Positions 25,497 through 35,769 are shown, numbered from the stretch's first letter. The stretch is 64,000 nucleotides of DNA from Desulfosarcina ovata subsp. ovata (GCF_009689005.1 NZ_AP021879.1:62001-126000); one strand, 5' to 3'. The notes: generated by a model from the sequence alone, not told the origin. Numbers and translations are program-made.

Positions 25497-27206
25497 GTGT
25501 CAAGGCAATCGACTATATGGAAAAATGTTTTCTTTGGTTTTGCTATCGCGATATCCATCTTTGCCTCATTATGGGGGGTGTTCGATAGAAATGTTCTAAA
25601 ATGGCTGTTTGTCAACACTTCATATTATGTACTACTGGCGATGGTTGGTGTATGGTCCTTCCATTTAATTCGATATCTTAAAGTAACCGGTTTTCACCAG
25701 AAGGGCTTTATGGCCCGCAACTGGCATTATTTTGTTGTGGCAGGCCTCCTGACGGTAATTATATTTAGTACAACTCCGGTTGACTTCAAAACATTGAATG
25801 ACGAACCGGTATTGCTCTCCGTATCCCAATCCCTTCTGTATTTTCGGACACCATATGAAATTAATGAGGGGTTGAATTTCTGGGGAAGCTACTCGCCACT
25901 TACCACCGAAATACCAATACGCCCACTTTTATTCCCATTTTTGCTACAATTTTTCCATCACATCGCTGGATATCATTTTTATCACGCTTTCATACTGAAT
26001 ATGGTGTTGTTGTTTGTGTTTTTCAGTGGGGTAGGAATCTGCTTCAAAAAGGTAAGTGACCTTTCCACATCGTATACTGCGATACTGCTGTGTGCCGCCC
26101 ATCCTGTCATCGCCATCTACGGCACCGGCGGCGGGTACGATATGATGGCTGCCGTTTTTCTATGTCTGGCGTTGGCTCTTCTCTTCGGATTCATCCATGC
26201 GTCGACAAATGAACGGTTTTCACTGTTGTGGATGACCTTGGTGCTTCTCGCTAATATCCGGCATGAATCTTTTGTTTATTCAATGATAATCGGCTTGTTT
26301 TGCCTTACGCAATTAAAAAAAGACGAACTGAAGCGGAATTCATGGCTATTACTATCTGCAGGCCTGTTCATGATGCCATACATCTGGCAACGCCTTCTTG
26401 TTACGGGACGGTACGAAAATCCCGCAGGCACTTCCCTTTTTTCAGTTGGTATGTTTTTTCGAAACGGCCATGAGTTGCTATCCAACTTTCTAAATATCGA
26501 CTTCTTCCTGCCGTATAGCGGGGTATTAAATGGGGCTTCCGTAGTGATTGGTTGTGTTGTGATGTTTCAATTGATAACCGGCAAACTTATGGTGCAGCCC
26601 AAGATAAAGATTTTCTGCGGAATTTTAATGACATGTTTTGTTACCAATTTGGTTATCATCTTATCGCATCATGCAGGGAGGTATTCGCTTGCCACACAGG
26701 CGAGATTTTTTATCGTCTTTTCATTAGCTACAGCGCTAACCCCGATCATATTTAAGCTGGCGTACCCTCAAAAGTTGTCAAACAGGACACTTTTGTGCTT
26801 TGCTATTATCATTTTACTTCTTTATCATCCCATAGCGATGCGGAACAGTTTTGTTTCCAGCCTAATGGAGAACCGCTCCAACAAAGCATGCCGTGAGTTC
26901 TTAAAACGAAAAACCTACGATAACCCACTTGTCATTACAAAGTGGCCCGTGCAGATCACCGGTATAGGTTACAGTGCCATAGGGTTCGAATATGCCAACC
27001 GACATAAAGAAAAAATTTTGTCTGATTTGAAAAATCGGTTTTTTGACAGTATCATCTTGTTTCAACAGAAAACAGCCGAAAAAAATCTCCCTCTAAAGGG
27101 GCAGGTGTTAAACTGGGGGAGGGAATTTGAAAAAATTGATCAAAAAGCAATATATTATAACCAAGTCTATTTGGAAATATCGATAATTGAAACCCAGCCG
27201 TTATAA
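25497..27206 (+). CDS. GT-C/GT39-like membrane glycosyltransferase
   Basis: About 569 residues, mostly hydrophobic (about a dozen TM segments). The first large loop has TLNDEPVLLSVSQSL and EIPIRPLLFPFLLQF, typical of the ArnT/PMT-like GT-C fold, where the acidic residue binds the lipid-phosphate sugar donor. There are no TPRs. The frame is open from GTG 25488; GTG 25497, eight bases after AAAAGG, is the better start. It starts 30 bp after the VKOR-DsbA gene and overlaps the next frame by 20 bp. The donor and acceptor cannot be told. Confidence 0.65.
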   Translation: MSRQSTIWKNVFFGFAIAISIFASLWGVFDRNVLKWLFVNTSYYVLLAMVGVWSFHLIRYLKVTGFHQKGFMARNWHYFVVAGLLTVIIFSTTPVDFKTLNDEPVLLSVSQSLLYFRTPYEINEGLNFWGSYSPLTTEIPIRPLLFPFLLQFFHHIAGYHFYHAFILNMVLLFVFFSGVGICFKKVSDLSTSYTAILLCAAHPVIAIYGTGGGYDMMAAVFLCLALALLFGFIHASTNERFSLLWMTLVLLANIRHESFVYSMIIGLFCLTQLKKDELKRNSWLLLSAGLFMMPYIWQRLLVTGRYENPAGTSLFSVGMFFRNGHELLSNFLNIDFFLPYSGVLNGASVVIGCVVMFQLITGKLMVQPKIKIFCGILMTCFVTNLVIILSHHAGRYSLATQARFFIVFSLATALTPIIFKLAYPQKLSNRTLLCFAIIILLLYHPIAMRNSFVSSLMENRSNKACREFLKRKTYDNPLVITKWPVQITGIGYSAIGFEYANRHKEKILSDLKNRFFDSIILFQQKTAEKNLPLKGQVLNWGREFEKIDQKAIYYNQVYLEISIIETQPL

Positions 27207-28992
27207 AGATAGTGGTGGTTATCGAACCTGGCACCAAGAAAGTCTTAATACCGACCGGGTAACAAAGGTCGAATACTGCGTCCTGCTCCTACTTGTTTTG
27301 GTAATTTTCCTGATCTATCATCGATTGCCTACGCACGACTTTATTAGTCTTGACGATCATGTGTATGTTACCGGCAACGATCAAGTCAGAAGTGGCCTGA
27401 CTCCTGAATCGATAAAGTGGGCCTTTACCACCATGCATGCGGAGTTCTGGCATCCAATAACTTGGCTTTCTTTAATGGTCGATACCGAATTGTACGGCGT
27501 CAATCCAAGTGGGTATTTGATCACCAACCTTTTCCTTCATATTGTTAATACGTTCGTAATTTTTCTTTGTTTCAGAAACACGACAAAGAATTTATGGCCA
27601 AGTGCGCTGCTGGCATTACTGTTTGCTGTTCACCCGTTGCATGTCGAAAATGTGGCCTGGATATCAGACCGCAAGGACTTATTGGGCGGATTGTTCTGGA
27701 TTCTGACGATATGGCAATACTACCGGTTGATCCAAAAGCCATGCCTGGCACGAAAATCGCTTCTGGTTGCCCTATTTTGTTTGGGATTGATGTCAAAACC
27801 GATTCTCGTTAGCCTGCCTTGCATATTGATCTTGTTGGATATATGGCCATTGCAGCGATTGGCCATCGGTCCGTGTAGAAGCATGCAATGGTTGCTCTTT
27901 TTTCGTCAGGCGCTGAGAGACAAGTTGACTCTATTCACAATGGCCCTGGCCTTTAGCTTGATTGCCTTTTGGGCGCAGCAAAAGGGCGGAGGTGTGGGAT
28001 CGTATGCCGCGTATCCAGTTGGCGACCGTATTTTCAACGCCGCCATGGCATACATCGGCTATCTGTTAAAAACTTTCTGGCCGGAAAACCTTTCCGTATT
28101 TTACCCGTTCGATAACGATATCCCTTTTATTCAGGGATCCTTGGCCACTTTGCTGGTGGTGGCCCTTAGTGCTGCGGCATGGCGGTGGGGTGGGTACGCT
28201 AAGCCCCTTCTGGTTGGATGGTTCTGGTTCATCGTCACCTTGATCCCAACAATCGGCATAATCAAGATCGGCGATTTTTCCATGGCTGACCGTTACCTGT
28301 ACATTCCCCAGATCGGCCTTTTCATTGTATTTTCCTGGGGAGCATATCAAATTGCAACGCGATGGCTGAACCCAATCATGGTGGCCGTCGCCTGCTGCCT
28401 GATCATTGGGTTGCTGACGCTTGCGTCGTACCATCAGGTGAAGCACTGGCAGAGCAGCGGGACGTTGTTCGCACACGCACTGGAAGTCAATCCGCATAAC
28501 TATTTTGCCCACTATGCCATGGGGCGACTACTGGCCAGCCAGAGAGAATACGACCGGGCGCTTGATCATTTTTCCCGTGCGGTCAATCTCGCGCCTGACA
28601 AGTACACTATGCGTATCGATTTTGGACGCGCATTGATCGTTAAGTCGCGCTTCAGAGAAGCGTTGGAGGTTCTGGAAACATTGATTCCCCTGAACCACCC
28701 ATCCCATCAACGGGGTGAACTATATTTTCTCAAGGGCCTTGCATTGATGGGAATGGGGCGTTCTGGGGAAGCCGAATCCAATTTTATCCATGCCTTGAAT
28801 ACTGATTCCGAAGAATACGCGAATAACGTTGCAAGTAAAAGTGATTCGGGTGGTACGATAGATCGGGGAGAAATACGCGTTGGTGTGAAAAGGGAAACCT
28901 CTCATCTTGTCTACCTCGCAAAAATAGGATATGCCAACTGGCGGTTGGATCAGGAAAAAATGTATAAAAAACAAAAGAATGCAAGTGAATAA
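27187..28992 (+). CDS. GT-C-type membrane protein with TPR tail (TMTC-like), copy 3
   Basis: This 601-residue protein shows HDFISLDDHVYVTGN in the first outside loop, EFWHPITWLSLMVDTELYG, FAVHPLHVENVAWISDRKDL and DRYLYIPQIGLF, which are classical motifs of the O-mannosyltransferase TMTC/PMT-like family. About ten TM segments are followed by two to three TPRs (about 430-530). It is a more distant relative of copies 1 and 2 and closer to the widespread bacterial TPR-GT-C type. The TTG at 27187 overlaps the preceding gene by 20 bp. The C-terminal 60 residues are charged and low-complexity. Confidence 0.75.
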   Translation: MKPSRYKDSGGYRTWHQESLNTDRVTKVEYCVLLLLVLVIFLIYHRLPTHDFISLDDHVYVTGNDQVRSGLTPESIKWAFTTMHAEFWHPITWLSLMVDTELYGVNPSGYLITNLFLHIVNTFVIFLCFRNTTKNLWPSALLALLFAVHPLHVENVAWISDRKDLLGGLFWILTIWQYYRLIQKPCLARKSLLVALFCLGLMSKPILVSLPCILILLDIWPLQRLAIGPCRSMQWLLFFRQALRDKLTLFTMALAFSLIAFWAQQKGGGVGSYAAYPVGDRIFNAAMAYIGYLLKTFWPENLSVFYPFDNDIPFIQGSLATLLVVALSAAAWRWGGYAKPLLVGWFWFIVTLIPTIGIIKIGDFSMADRYLYIPQIGLFIVFSWGAYQIATRWLNPIMVAVACCLIIGLLTLASYHQVKHWQSSGTLFAHALEVNPHNYFAHYAMGRLLASQREYDRALDHFSRAVNLAPDKYTMRIDFGRALIVKSRFREALEVLETLIPLNHPSHQRGELYFLKGLALMGMGRSGEAESNFIHALNTDSEEYANNVASKSDSGGTIDRGEIRVGVKRETSHLVYLAKIGYANWRLDQEKMYKKQKNASE

Positions 28993-30538
28993 CCCCATAT
29001 TTTGTGTGAACCATAGACAGGAAGTGGCCTGGGCGGTTATCCTCTTTGCTGCGGCCTTTCTTTTTTATGCCCTGTTTCAAAACGATATCCAGGGATATGA
29101 TATATGGTGGCACATCGAAACGGGAAGGCTGATACTAAATGATCATTTTCCAAAATCGGATATCTATTCCCACACAGCATATGGCAGGCCGTGGGTTTTG
29201 CACGAATGGGGCAGCGAGATCATTTTCTACCTGTTGTATTCCAGATTCGGCTTTTCCGGACTGATCTGGATCAAGTCAATGACTGCCGCATCAGCGGCAT
29301 TGCTGATGTTCTTGATTCTGAAAATGCGATCCCGGCTTATTGTTGGGCGGAATTTATGCCTACTCGTTACTGTTTTTGCCCTGATCGGCTTTCATAAAAC
29401 CTGGGGCTTTCGGCCACAGATCTTTTCATTGCCGTTTTTTCTGCTTCTTATTTATCTGATTGGGCGGTGGGAACAGGAGAAACGATCAGCGTTATTGGTG
29501 GCTATTCCACTCATGTTTGTCGTTTGGGTCAATCTGCATGGTGGCTACTTTATCGGATTGATTTATATAGGTATTCATATTGCTGGCAAGGTGGTGGGCA
29601 GACGCTTTGATTCGGGAAAATTTCGTTTCGACAAGAAACTCGTACTGGTTTTTTTTTCCTCAATTTTGATGTGTCTTGTCAATCCGAATGGTGTTGCATC
29701 ATTGTTGTATCCGCTGGCCTATCGCAGCAATGCGCAAATACCGTTGAATTTCATTGCCGAATGGTATCCGGCATCGATGTCAAATAGCCAGTATTATTTT
29801 GTTTTTATTTTAATGTTGATTGCGGTGCTCTATTTTTCACGTAGGGCGTCCTCGCTGCCGGAGATCATGCTGCTTGTTTTCTTTAATTATTATGCCATCA
29901 AGCATCATCGTCTAACCGCTAATGCGATTGCGGTTTCGATGCCCTTTTTTTTTGATAAAATTAACGAATTATATGCCCGTATGGTCAAACCGGATAGAAA
30001 CCTTGCTTTGCTGAGCAGCGACGCGGGAATTCCAACCGAGGCGACCCAAGGAGAGGAAAACTCGCCGGAACCTTTGAACAGGAGATACAGATATTTTTAT
30101 TATCTTCTGGTTCCAACGCTTGTACTATCCATGGTTTTTGTGAGTGCAATGATTTTTGCAGGAAAGGGGAAAGTTATACTAAAAAGCGAGATCAAAAAAC
30201 TGAAATACCCCCTTGAAAATATTGCGGTTTTAAAAAAAAGTGGAACACCCGGAAACTTGTTCAACCAGTACCGGTACGGTGGGTTGATCATTCTTCAACT
30301 ACCCGGAAAAAAGGTGTTTATAGACGGCAGAATCGATGTCTATGGTCCGGATATTGCCGACGAATATGATACGGTGCTGGAAATGAAGGATGGATGGCAA
30401 GAGATCATGAAAAAATATAATATTTCACATGTTCTAGTCGATAAGATGACGCCGCTGGGGAAATTTCTCGGAAGAATCGATCATCGGTGGAAGTTGGCTG
30501 CGGAAGATAATATTTCCGTCATCTACGTGAAACGATGA
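28979..30538 (+). CDS. GT-C-like polytopic membrane protein
   Basis: About 519 residues with about ten TM segments and a C-terminal soluble domain of about 120 residues. Landmarks are QGYDIWWHIETGRLIL, HEWGSEIIFYLLYSRFG, FRPQIFSLPFFLLL, WVNLHGGYFIGL and NPNGVASLLYPLAYRSN. These belong to an uncharacterised bacterial membrane family with the GT-C layout and a first-loop Asp. The frame is open from 28931; the ATG at 28979 (MQVNNPIFC) gives a 14 bp overlap with the previous stop and is preferred. It is the last plus-strand gene before the convergent frameshifted gene. Confidence 0.65.
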   Translation: MQVNNPIFCVNHRQEVAWAVILFAAAFLFYALFQNDIQGYDIWWHIETGRLILNDHFPKSDIYSHTAYGRPWVLHEWGSEIIFYLLYSRFGFSGLIWIKSMTAASAALLMFLILKMRSRLIVGRNLCLLVTVFALIGFHKTWGFRPQIFSLPFFLLLIYLIGRWEQEKRSALLVAIPLMFVVWVNLHGGYFIGLIYIGIHIAGKVVGRRFDSGKFRFDKKLVLVFFSSILMCLVNPNGVASLLYPLAYRSNAQIPLNFIAEWYPASMSNSQYYFVFILMLIAVLYFSRRASSLPEIMLLVFFNYYAIKHHRLTANAIAVSMPFFFDKINELYARMVKPDRNLALLSSDAGIPTEATQGEENSPEPLNRRYRYFYYLLVPTLVLSMVFVSAMIFAGKGKVILKSEIKKLKYPLENIAVLKKSGTPGNLFNQYRYGGLIILQLPGKKVFIDGRIDVYGPDIADEYDTVLEMKDGWQEIMKKYNISHVLVDKMTPLGKFLGRIDHRWKLAAEDNISVIYVKR

Positions 30539-30584
30539 AGATGATGGGAGTGCCTTTTTGGTAGGGATTGGCGCCTACAAATTC

Positions 30585-32329
30585 TTATATAGTATGACGG
30601 TTAAAGTTTGCGCGAAAATCGGTGTTGATTGATGTTTCTCTCTTATCCCTTTCGGTACCTATATTGGGGCGATGAGGTATAGATGTATTCATCCTATTGA
30701 TTCTTTTCATGGCATCATACCAATCATCCTCACTGTAGAAGTAGATATATCGGTTATAAATTTTTAACTCATATTTGTGGGTTGATTTGGCTATTTCTAT
30801 AATTTGATTTCCAATGCGAGATGTTGTCAACTGGTTTGGGTCTCTAATACTGGAGTTTATACAGATCGCTCTAACTTTCCCTCGTTGTAAATCACCAATA
30901 ATGTATTTGGGATCCCAGATTCCACGTTTCGCCATATTTGAAAAAATAAATGAGTTAACAAAATATGGTTCACGATTTGATAATATCGAATATGATTGAT
31001 CTTCACAAAGAATAAAATCTTTTGTATTTCTTAAAATTTCTACAATCTGTTGATCTCGAAAATATGTATTTTTATTAAAAAAGATTGGAATTGGTTTTAT
31101 AAGTTCAAAAGATAAATAGAAGTGAATGCTAATTAAAATGCAAAAAAATAATGGTAATGCAAATTGGAACGATTGATTATTCTTTAGCCAAAGATTTAGA
31201 CGGAACCAACCAATACCAAACCATACAGATCCTATGGCGATGAGTTCTGTAAAATAAGCAACGGAGGACCCATCTCTAGCTACAAATAAACAAGACAACA
31301 AAATAAAGAATGAATACAAGACAAACAAATTCTTTCCAATCTGATTGGTGAATCGTGGTATTATAGGTTTAAAGTCTATGGTCTTATGCCAGTTCTTAGC
31401 AGGATTAAGGAGACGATTGACCACGATTCTGAATATAAGAATAAATATTACCACTACTATCGATAGTATGATAGGAAGGGTAATCACAATGTTTTCTTTA
31501 ATAAAAAAAATCCAATAAATATAAAGTCGTTTTAGTGAATATTGGCCTATGGAATATAGCCCTACCCATGAGAGATAGGTGCCATTATATATAATATTCA
31601 TAATCCCGTGTGTTAAGAATACACCAAATAAAAAAAACACTGAAGTATGTACTAAGCGTCGTTGATTCCAAATAATAATCCAACAAAAATAAGCGAAAGC
31701 AGACCAGATGGCTGTTTGCTTTGTGAAGGTTCCCAGTACTAAAAAGAATATTGCATATATTTCTATAGAATTTATATTTAAAATCGTATTTTTTTTCTTT
31801 CCAAACTTATCTATATTATCGTGGATAATCATATATATTCCGCAAAAAGACAGGAAAACAGAAAATATGTGAGGTCTTGCAAAAATACTCATTCTATTAA
31901 TATAAGGCGATGAGAAAAATACCATAGCAGCTAATATCGCAGAGCATCTATCTCCAACTAAATCTAGTATATATCTATAAATTAAGCAACCAATGCCTAT
32001 GGTAGCGAAAAAACATAATATTCTTCCTGGGGTGAGAATGTAATCCCAAATATACCTATTAGGATAGAATTGACAAAGATATAAAAAGGCGGATAGTTGC
32101 ACCCGACAAGTAGGTTGTTTCCATCAATTGGATTGTAAATATTTTCAAAATCCAATAAAAGGGAGGCATAGCGAAGAATTAACCCCTCTCCGTTTTCTAA
32201 AGAGTATGGATAAAATATATTTGCTATATTTGTTATTAAAAAAAGAAGTATGAAATACATGAGAAATATATAGGAAATCAAAAGAAAAATAGAATTGGCA
32301 TTATCCAAAGTAGCAGTCTTGTTTTTCAA
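30585..32329 (-). pseudogene. Frameshifted GT-C-like membrane protein
   Basis: Two minus-strand frames make one protein. The first (32329 to about 32040) gives the N-terminal TM, a first-loop ENGEGLILRYASLLL and YPPFYIFVNSILIGIFG. The second, one base out of phase and open to 30585, continues with LTPGRILCFFATIGIG and about ten further TM segments. Joined near 32040, they give about 580 residues with the layout of a polytopic GT-C sugar transferase. The break is a single-base shift: either a real inactivating mutation, a recoding site, or a sequence error. The gene is strongly AT-rich. It is convergent with the preceding plus-strand gene (46 bp gap). Confidence 0.65.
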
Positions 32330-32463
32330 AACGATTTCCTAACGTTTATATCGTATTCTTCATTATGTTGTTTGGATGATATTTAGCCATCATCCGTATC
32401 GACAAAAAACGATTTCCTCTTCAATGGGATATTTAAATTTTTGCAGGCCTGGGATAAGAGGTC

Positions 32464-33301
32464 TTATACGGGTGAATCGTCCGGATTGGCTGATTTGGTT
32501 TCCCGCCAGGTCCACAAAGAGTTGCAGAAATAATTGATCAATGTTCCGAAGGCAATGCCCGTCAGGTTGGCAATGATATCGTATAAACCAAAATAGTTGA
32601 TCAAAAGGAGAAAAACCGCATAGTTCGATAATCCTGCAATGCCTGCCACAATGTGGAAGTTTGTCAATTTTTTAATCAGCCTTTGTTCGTTATGCCTTTT
32701 TTTAAAGGTCCATAAATGATTCAAGGAAAAGTTGGAAATGATCGATGTTTCTATTGCGACTGGAGAGGAAAAGGCTGGTTTAAAATGGAACATCCGTGTC
32801 AGGATAATGTACAACCCAAGATTGACCAATAATCCGGAGACACCCACAATGCAGTACTTGACGAATTCCTCGGACTGCCTGAAACGGATTTTGGCGATAT
32901 TGAGAAGGAACTCGATCTGGTCCTTGAAAGACAATTTGGATTCGCCATAAATTCTATCAGGAAAGACGATCGGTACTTCGATGACCCTGGCGCCATTTCT
33001 CAGCAGTTCGCAAAGTAGGGACGACTGGAATGAATACCCTCGTGTCGAAAGGAAGCTGAGATTGCATTTTGAAATCAGGTCGGCTTTGATGCACCGGAAC
33101 CCGGAGGTGCAATCATGAATTCTTGGAATTCCACCGAAAAAACGAATCATCCAGTTGCCGAGCAAACTTATGGCTTTTCTTCTCAATGAAAAATTGGGGG
33201 TGGACCCTCCGGGAGCAAATCTAGAGCCGATGATTAAACTGAAACCACGGGTTGCCAGGTAATTAAATGTCGGAATGCATTCCGGGTCGTGTTGCCGGTC
33301 G
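32464..33301 (-). pseudogene. GT2-GtrA polyprenyl-phosphate sugar transferase, 3' part (split by IS)
   Basis: This fragment is the C-terminal 279 codons of a dolichol/polyprenol-phosphate sugar transferase. It starts inside the GT2 metal/donor motif MDADRQHDPE and continues with SLIIGSRF, HDCTSGFRCI and GESKLSF, then a four-TM GtrA domain (about the last 130 residues, ending SLWTW). The 5' part lies at 35770-36065, beyond the insertion sequence. Removing the element plus one 9 bp repeat restores one reading frame of 378 codons with stop. As it stands the enzyme cannot be made whole. It once charged a lipid carrier with sugar for the GT-C enzymes. Confidence 0.88.
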
Positions 33302-33310
33302 GCGTCCATT
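33302..33310. repeat. Left 9 bp target-site duplication of the IS
   Basis: GCGTCCATT borders the left end of the insertion sequence and is repeated exactly at 35770-35778. Confidence 0.9.
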
Positions 33311-33324
33311 GGGTGCAATCCCAT

Positions 33325-34797
33325 TTAGGGGCAAGCTTCAAATGTTCCTCGATTCAGTTGTAGCAAGTGTTCCAGCATATTATCCCAACGCCCGCAAAGT
33401 AATGTGCTCCTGAGAAAAAGCATGACCTCAGCGGTCTCACGCTTCCAAAAAATACCCGGCGCTTTCAACCGAAGATTGATCACGCGACGTATCGCGCTTT
33501 CAACACAACCGCTGCCGGTCGGCAGATTTAATAACCGAAAGGCCGCATACTGCATGCGGCGGAGATTTTTCACAAAGTAATTGTTGAACTTGTTCAATGC
33601 TTTCTTTAGCTTCGACGGATACGTGATGTACTGACGAATCTGATTTCGGATTTCCATCAAATTTCCTTGCCATAACAGGTCCTTCCAATTCTTGAGAATC
33701 GCCGTTCGCTCTTTGGCTTCAAGGGTTTTGGGAAGATGATCCGCGACAATATGCAAATTCTGTTTGGCATGGGTATAGTCGATCACTTGGAAACACGTCT
33801 TGGCTTCAAGCTTTTCTGCCAGTGAGGAAAATCGTTTCCAATATCTGCGATCGCCATCCGCGCAGAAAATTACTCCGTCGGCCTGGTCAACGCCGATTTG
33901 ACGAAGATAATCTTCCAATAATTCAAACGCACCGTTGATGTCGGCCATCGTGGCATCGTAAAGCGGGGCAATTTCCTTGATCGGATTTGCCTGGGCGTCG
34001 AGCCATTGAATAACGATTTGTGTCGGCTCCCGCCAGTCGGAATAATATCCTCTCCGTTTTTGATGGGAAGCCAACCGCCCCTTTTTGGTCCGGCGTTCAC
34101 GAAGGCGGCCACCATCAATGCACACGAACAAAACGCGGCCGGTTACATGGTCATTTTCCGATAATGTTATCCGATGCCGATTCTCCATGGAGCGATTGCC
34201 CATGTGCATACACAACCGCCGGATCGTTTTAATATCCATGTCGATGCCAACAGAAGACAAGGTCCGATTGGCAATCTCAAATGACGGACACAATAAGCTT
34301 GCCTGAACAGACGCCGATGCCAAAACAGCGCTGCAACGATCCATAAAACCCAGATAGGCCAACCCCAGGTGAATACCGCTTTTCGGTTTCCGTTTCTTCC
34401 TTTTACGACCACGGCGAGATTTCGGAAGCGCTTTGGCAAAATAAGGGGATTCAATCGGTAGCGATCGGCCGGATAAAAGCCGAATGCTGGTGGGTTTGAA
34501 TCCCTTGAAGCGAAATCCGAGTTTTGCTGCCAGCTTTTTTACGGCTTTAAAAAAACATGGATCGGAAAACAGATTTTCAATGGAAGATACAATCAAGTCC
34601 TCAATTGTGGAGAAGAGGGCTGTGCGCAGATCGATGATCAGCCGGTTGGCATCGGAATGTGTCTGGAAATTGGAAAGGGTTTCATCAATGGTCCGTTGCA
34701 GCTTTTGAATATCGACAGTGGTCTCCATGGCTCGCCTCGCAGATAGCAGGTTCTCGAATGCCTGCCGTGCAAGTAGCGAAGCTTCAGCCTGCGGCAC
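33325..34797 (-). CDS. ISKra4-like transposase
   Basis: This 490-residue protein (or about 467 from ATG 34728) has a helical N-terminal region, a basic patch (SRRGRKRKKRKPKSG) near 125-145, and a catalytic core with candidate acidic residues in VLFVCIDGGRLRE, GVIFCADGDRRYW and TGSGCVESAIRRVI. The C-terminal LPTGSGCVESA and RLKAPGIFWKRETAEVMLFL are typical of ISKra4-type transposases. The GTG at 34797 overlaps the DruA-like stop. The element appears complete, so the enzyme may be active. Confidence 0.8.
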   Translation of the reverse strand: MPQAEASLLARQAFENLLSARRAMETTVDIQKLQRTIDETLSNFQTHSDANRLIIDLRTALFSTIEDLIVSSIENLFSDPCFFKAVKKLAAKLGFRFKGFKPTSIRLLSGRSLPIESPYFAKALPKSRRGRKRKKRKPKSGIHLGLAYLGFMDRCSAVLASASVQASLLCPSFEIANRTLSSVGIDMDIKTIRRLCMHMGNRSMENRHRITLSENDHVTGRVLFVCIDGGRLRERRTKKGRLASHQKRRGYYSDWREPTQIVIQWLDAQANPIKEIAPLYDATMADINGAFELLEDYLRQIGVDQADGVIFCADGDRRYWKRFSSLAEKLEAKTCFQVIDYTHAKQNLHIVADHLPKTLEAKERTAILKNWKDLLWQGNLMEIRNQIRQYITYPSKLKKALNKFNNYFVKNLRRMQYAAFRLLNLPTGSGCVESAIRRVINLRLKAPGIFWKRETAEVMLFLRSTLLCGRWDNMLEHLLQLNRGTFEACP

Positions 34798-35665
34798 ATA
34801 AGCGCTTTTTGAAATCGGCTGTCAACGGATAAACGTACAGGTCTTTGACCGGCACCTTCAACTTTCGATAGCGATCTTGACGGCTGCGGCCTTTGGTTTG
34901 CCCCAATTTTAGCCAGTTGGCAGCCTGATAACAGGTCCCTTCAAAGCGGGAACGATCGACGAAGGTTTCGACCAGGCACAAATCGTGACCATAGCGCGTG
35001 GACCAATCGGACCGCAACCGCCTGAGACAAGCGCCCAGAATGAAACTGGCCAAGTTGGGAATGCGAACCCAGGGTAGAATCAAAAACCGGGTGTTGTTGG
35101 TCAACAGCTTCAGATTCCCTTGGCGTGTAGCCACGTTCCATCCGATGTAACGGTCTCGTGGTGTTGTTTTCCAGGCTGCCGATCCAAAAAGCAGGCAGGC
35201 CAGGGGCCTTTCGTGGCGATCATAGACCATATACTTCATATGCTCGCCAACGTGACCCCGGCACCCCAAATAATGGTAGCGATCCATTAGACAATGAAAA
35301 AGGTGATCGTTGTCTGAACGGCCACTGACCATGATGATTTCAACAGGACGAAGATCGTCCAGCACTCCCTCGATGGGGTCGCGACGATGAGGCATGTCAG
35401 GTATCTGCCGGGAATGATTTCCCGGTCGCAACGGTGGCGGCAGCACGATGAACTGGCGTTGTTCTAGCTTACGCAACATTGAACGGCAGGCAATATCTTT
35501 GGGCTGACCTTTATCGGTGCGCCAATTCCACATTCGGCACAGTTCGATGGATAACCGACTGCGGTGCCAATCCGGATTGTCGGCCATCAGCCGACGAATC
35601 AGTTCAATATCTTCGGAAAATAATTTGCGCCCCTGAATGGTCATGCTCTCACTCATGGACGACAC
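34784..35665 (-). CDS. DUF4338 / DruA-like protein carried by the IS
   Basis: This 293-residue protein closely follows the DUF4338 pattern: RYHYLGCRGHVGEHMKYMVY, LLFGSAAWKTTPRDRYIGW, NNTRFLILPWVRIPNLASFI, ETFVDRSRFEGTCYQAANW and LGQTKGRSR. DUF4338 is the domain of DruA, a component of the Druantia anti-phage systems, but it is also often found beside transposases. Here it lies inside the terminal repeats of the insertion sequence and upstream of the transposase, so a role in transposition or element maintenance is at least as likely as defence. No other Druantia gene is present. The 14 bp overlap with the transposase suggests coupled translation. Confidence 0.82.
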   Translation of the reverse strand: MSSMSESMTIQGRKLFSEDIELIRRLMADNPDWHRSRLSIELCRMWNWRTDKGQPKDIACRSMLRKLEQRQFIVLPPPLRPGNHSRQIPDMPHRRDPIEGVLDDLRPVEIIMVSGRSDNDHLFHCLMDRYHYLGCRGHVGEHMKYMVYDRHERPLACLLFGSAAWKTTPRDRYIGWNVATRQGNLKLLTNNTRFLILPWVRIPNLASFILGACLRRLRSDWSTRYGHDLCLVETFVDRSRFEGTCYQAANWLKLGQTKGRSRQDRYRKLKVPVKDLYVYPLTADFKKRLCAAG

Positions 35666-35769
35666 CTTATCGAAGATAGCGTTTTGAGTCCAGCTTTATT
35701 TTTCAAAGAGCGAGAAAATCGGTACCATTACGCCTGTTAGTAAATTTGCCCCAATTTGGGTTTACACCC

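Larger units (their letters stand above)
33311..35769 (-). mobile_element. ISKra4-family insertion sequence carrying a DruA-like gene
   Basis: This complete 2,459 bp element begins with GGG and ends with CCC. The terminal inverted repeats match at 19 of 24 positions (33311-33334 against 35746-35769). It is flanked by a perfect 9 bp direct repeat. GGG ends, a 9 bp duplication and this size agree with what I recall of the ISKra4 subgroup. It holds two minus-strand genes: a DUF4338/DruA-like gene and a DDE-type transposase, overlapping by 14 bp. It sits in the coding sequence of a GT2-GtrA gene. The intact duplication suggests recent insertion. Confidence 0.88.

Noticed and set aside
33311..35769. 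Druantia anti-phage defence system
   Set aside because: Only a DruA-like protein is present, inside an insertion sequence and next to a transposase, with no DruB-E genes. A defence call is not justified.
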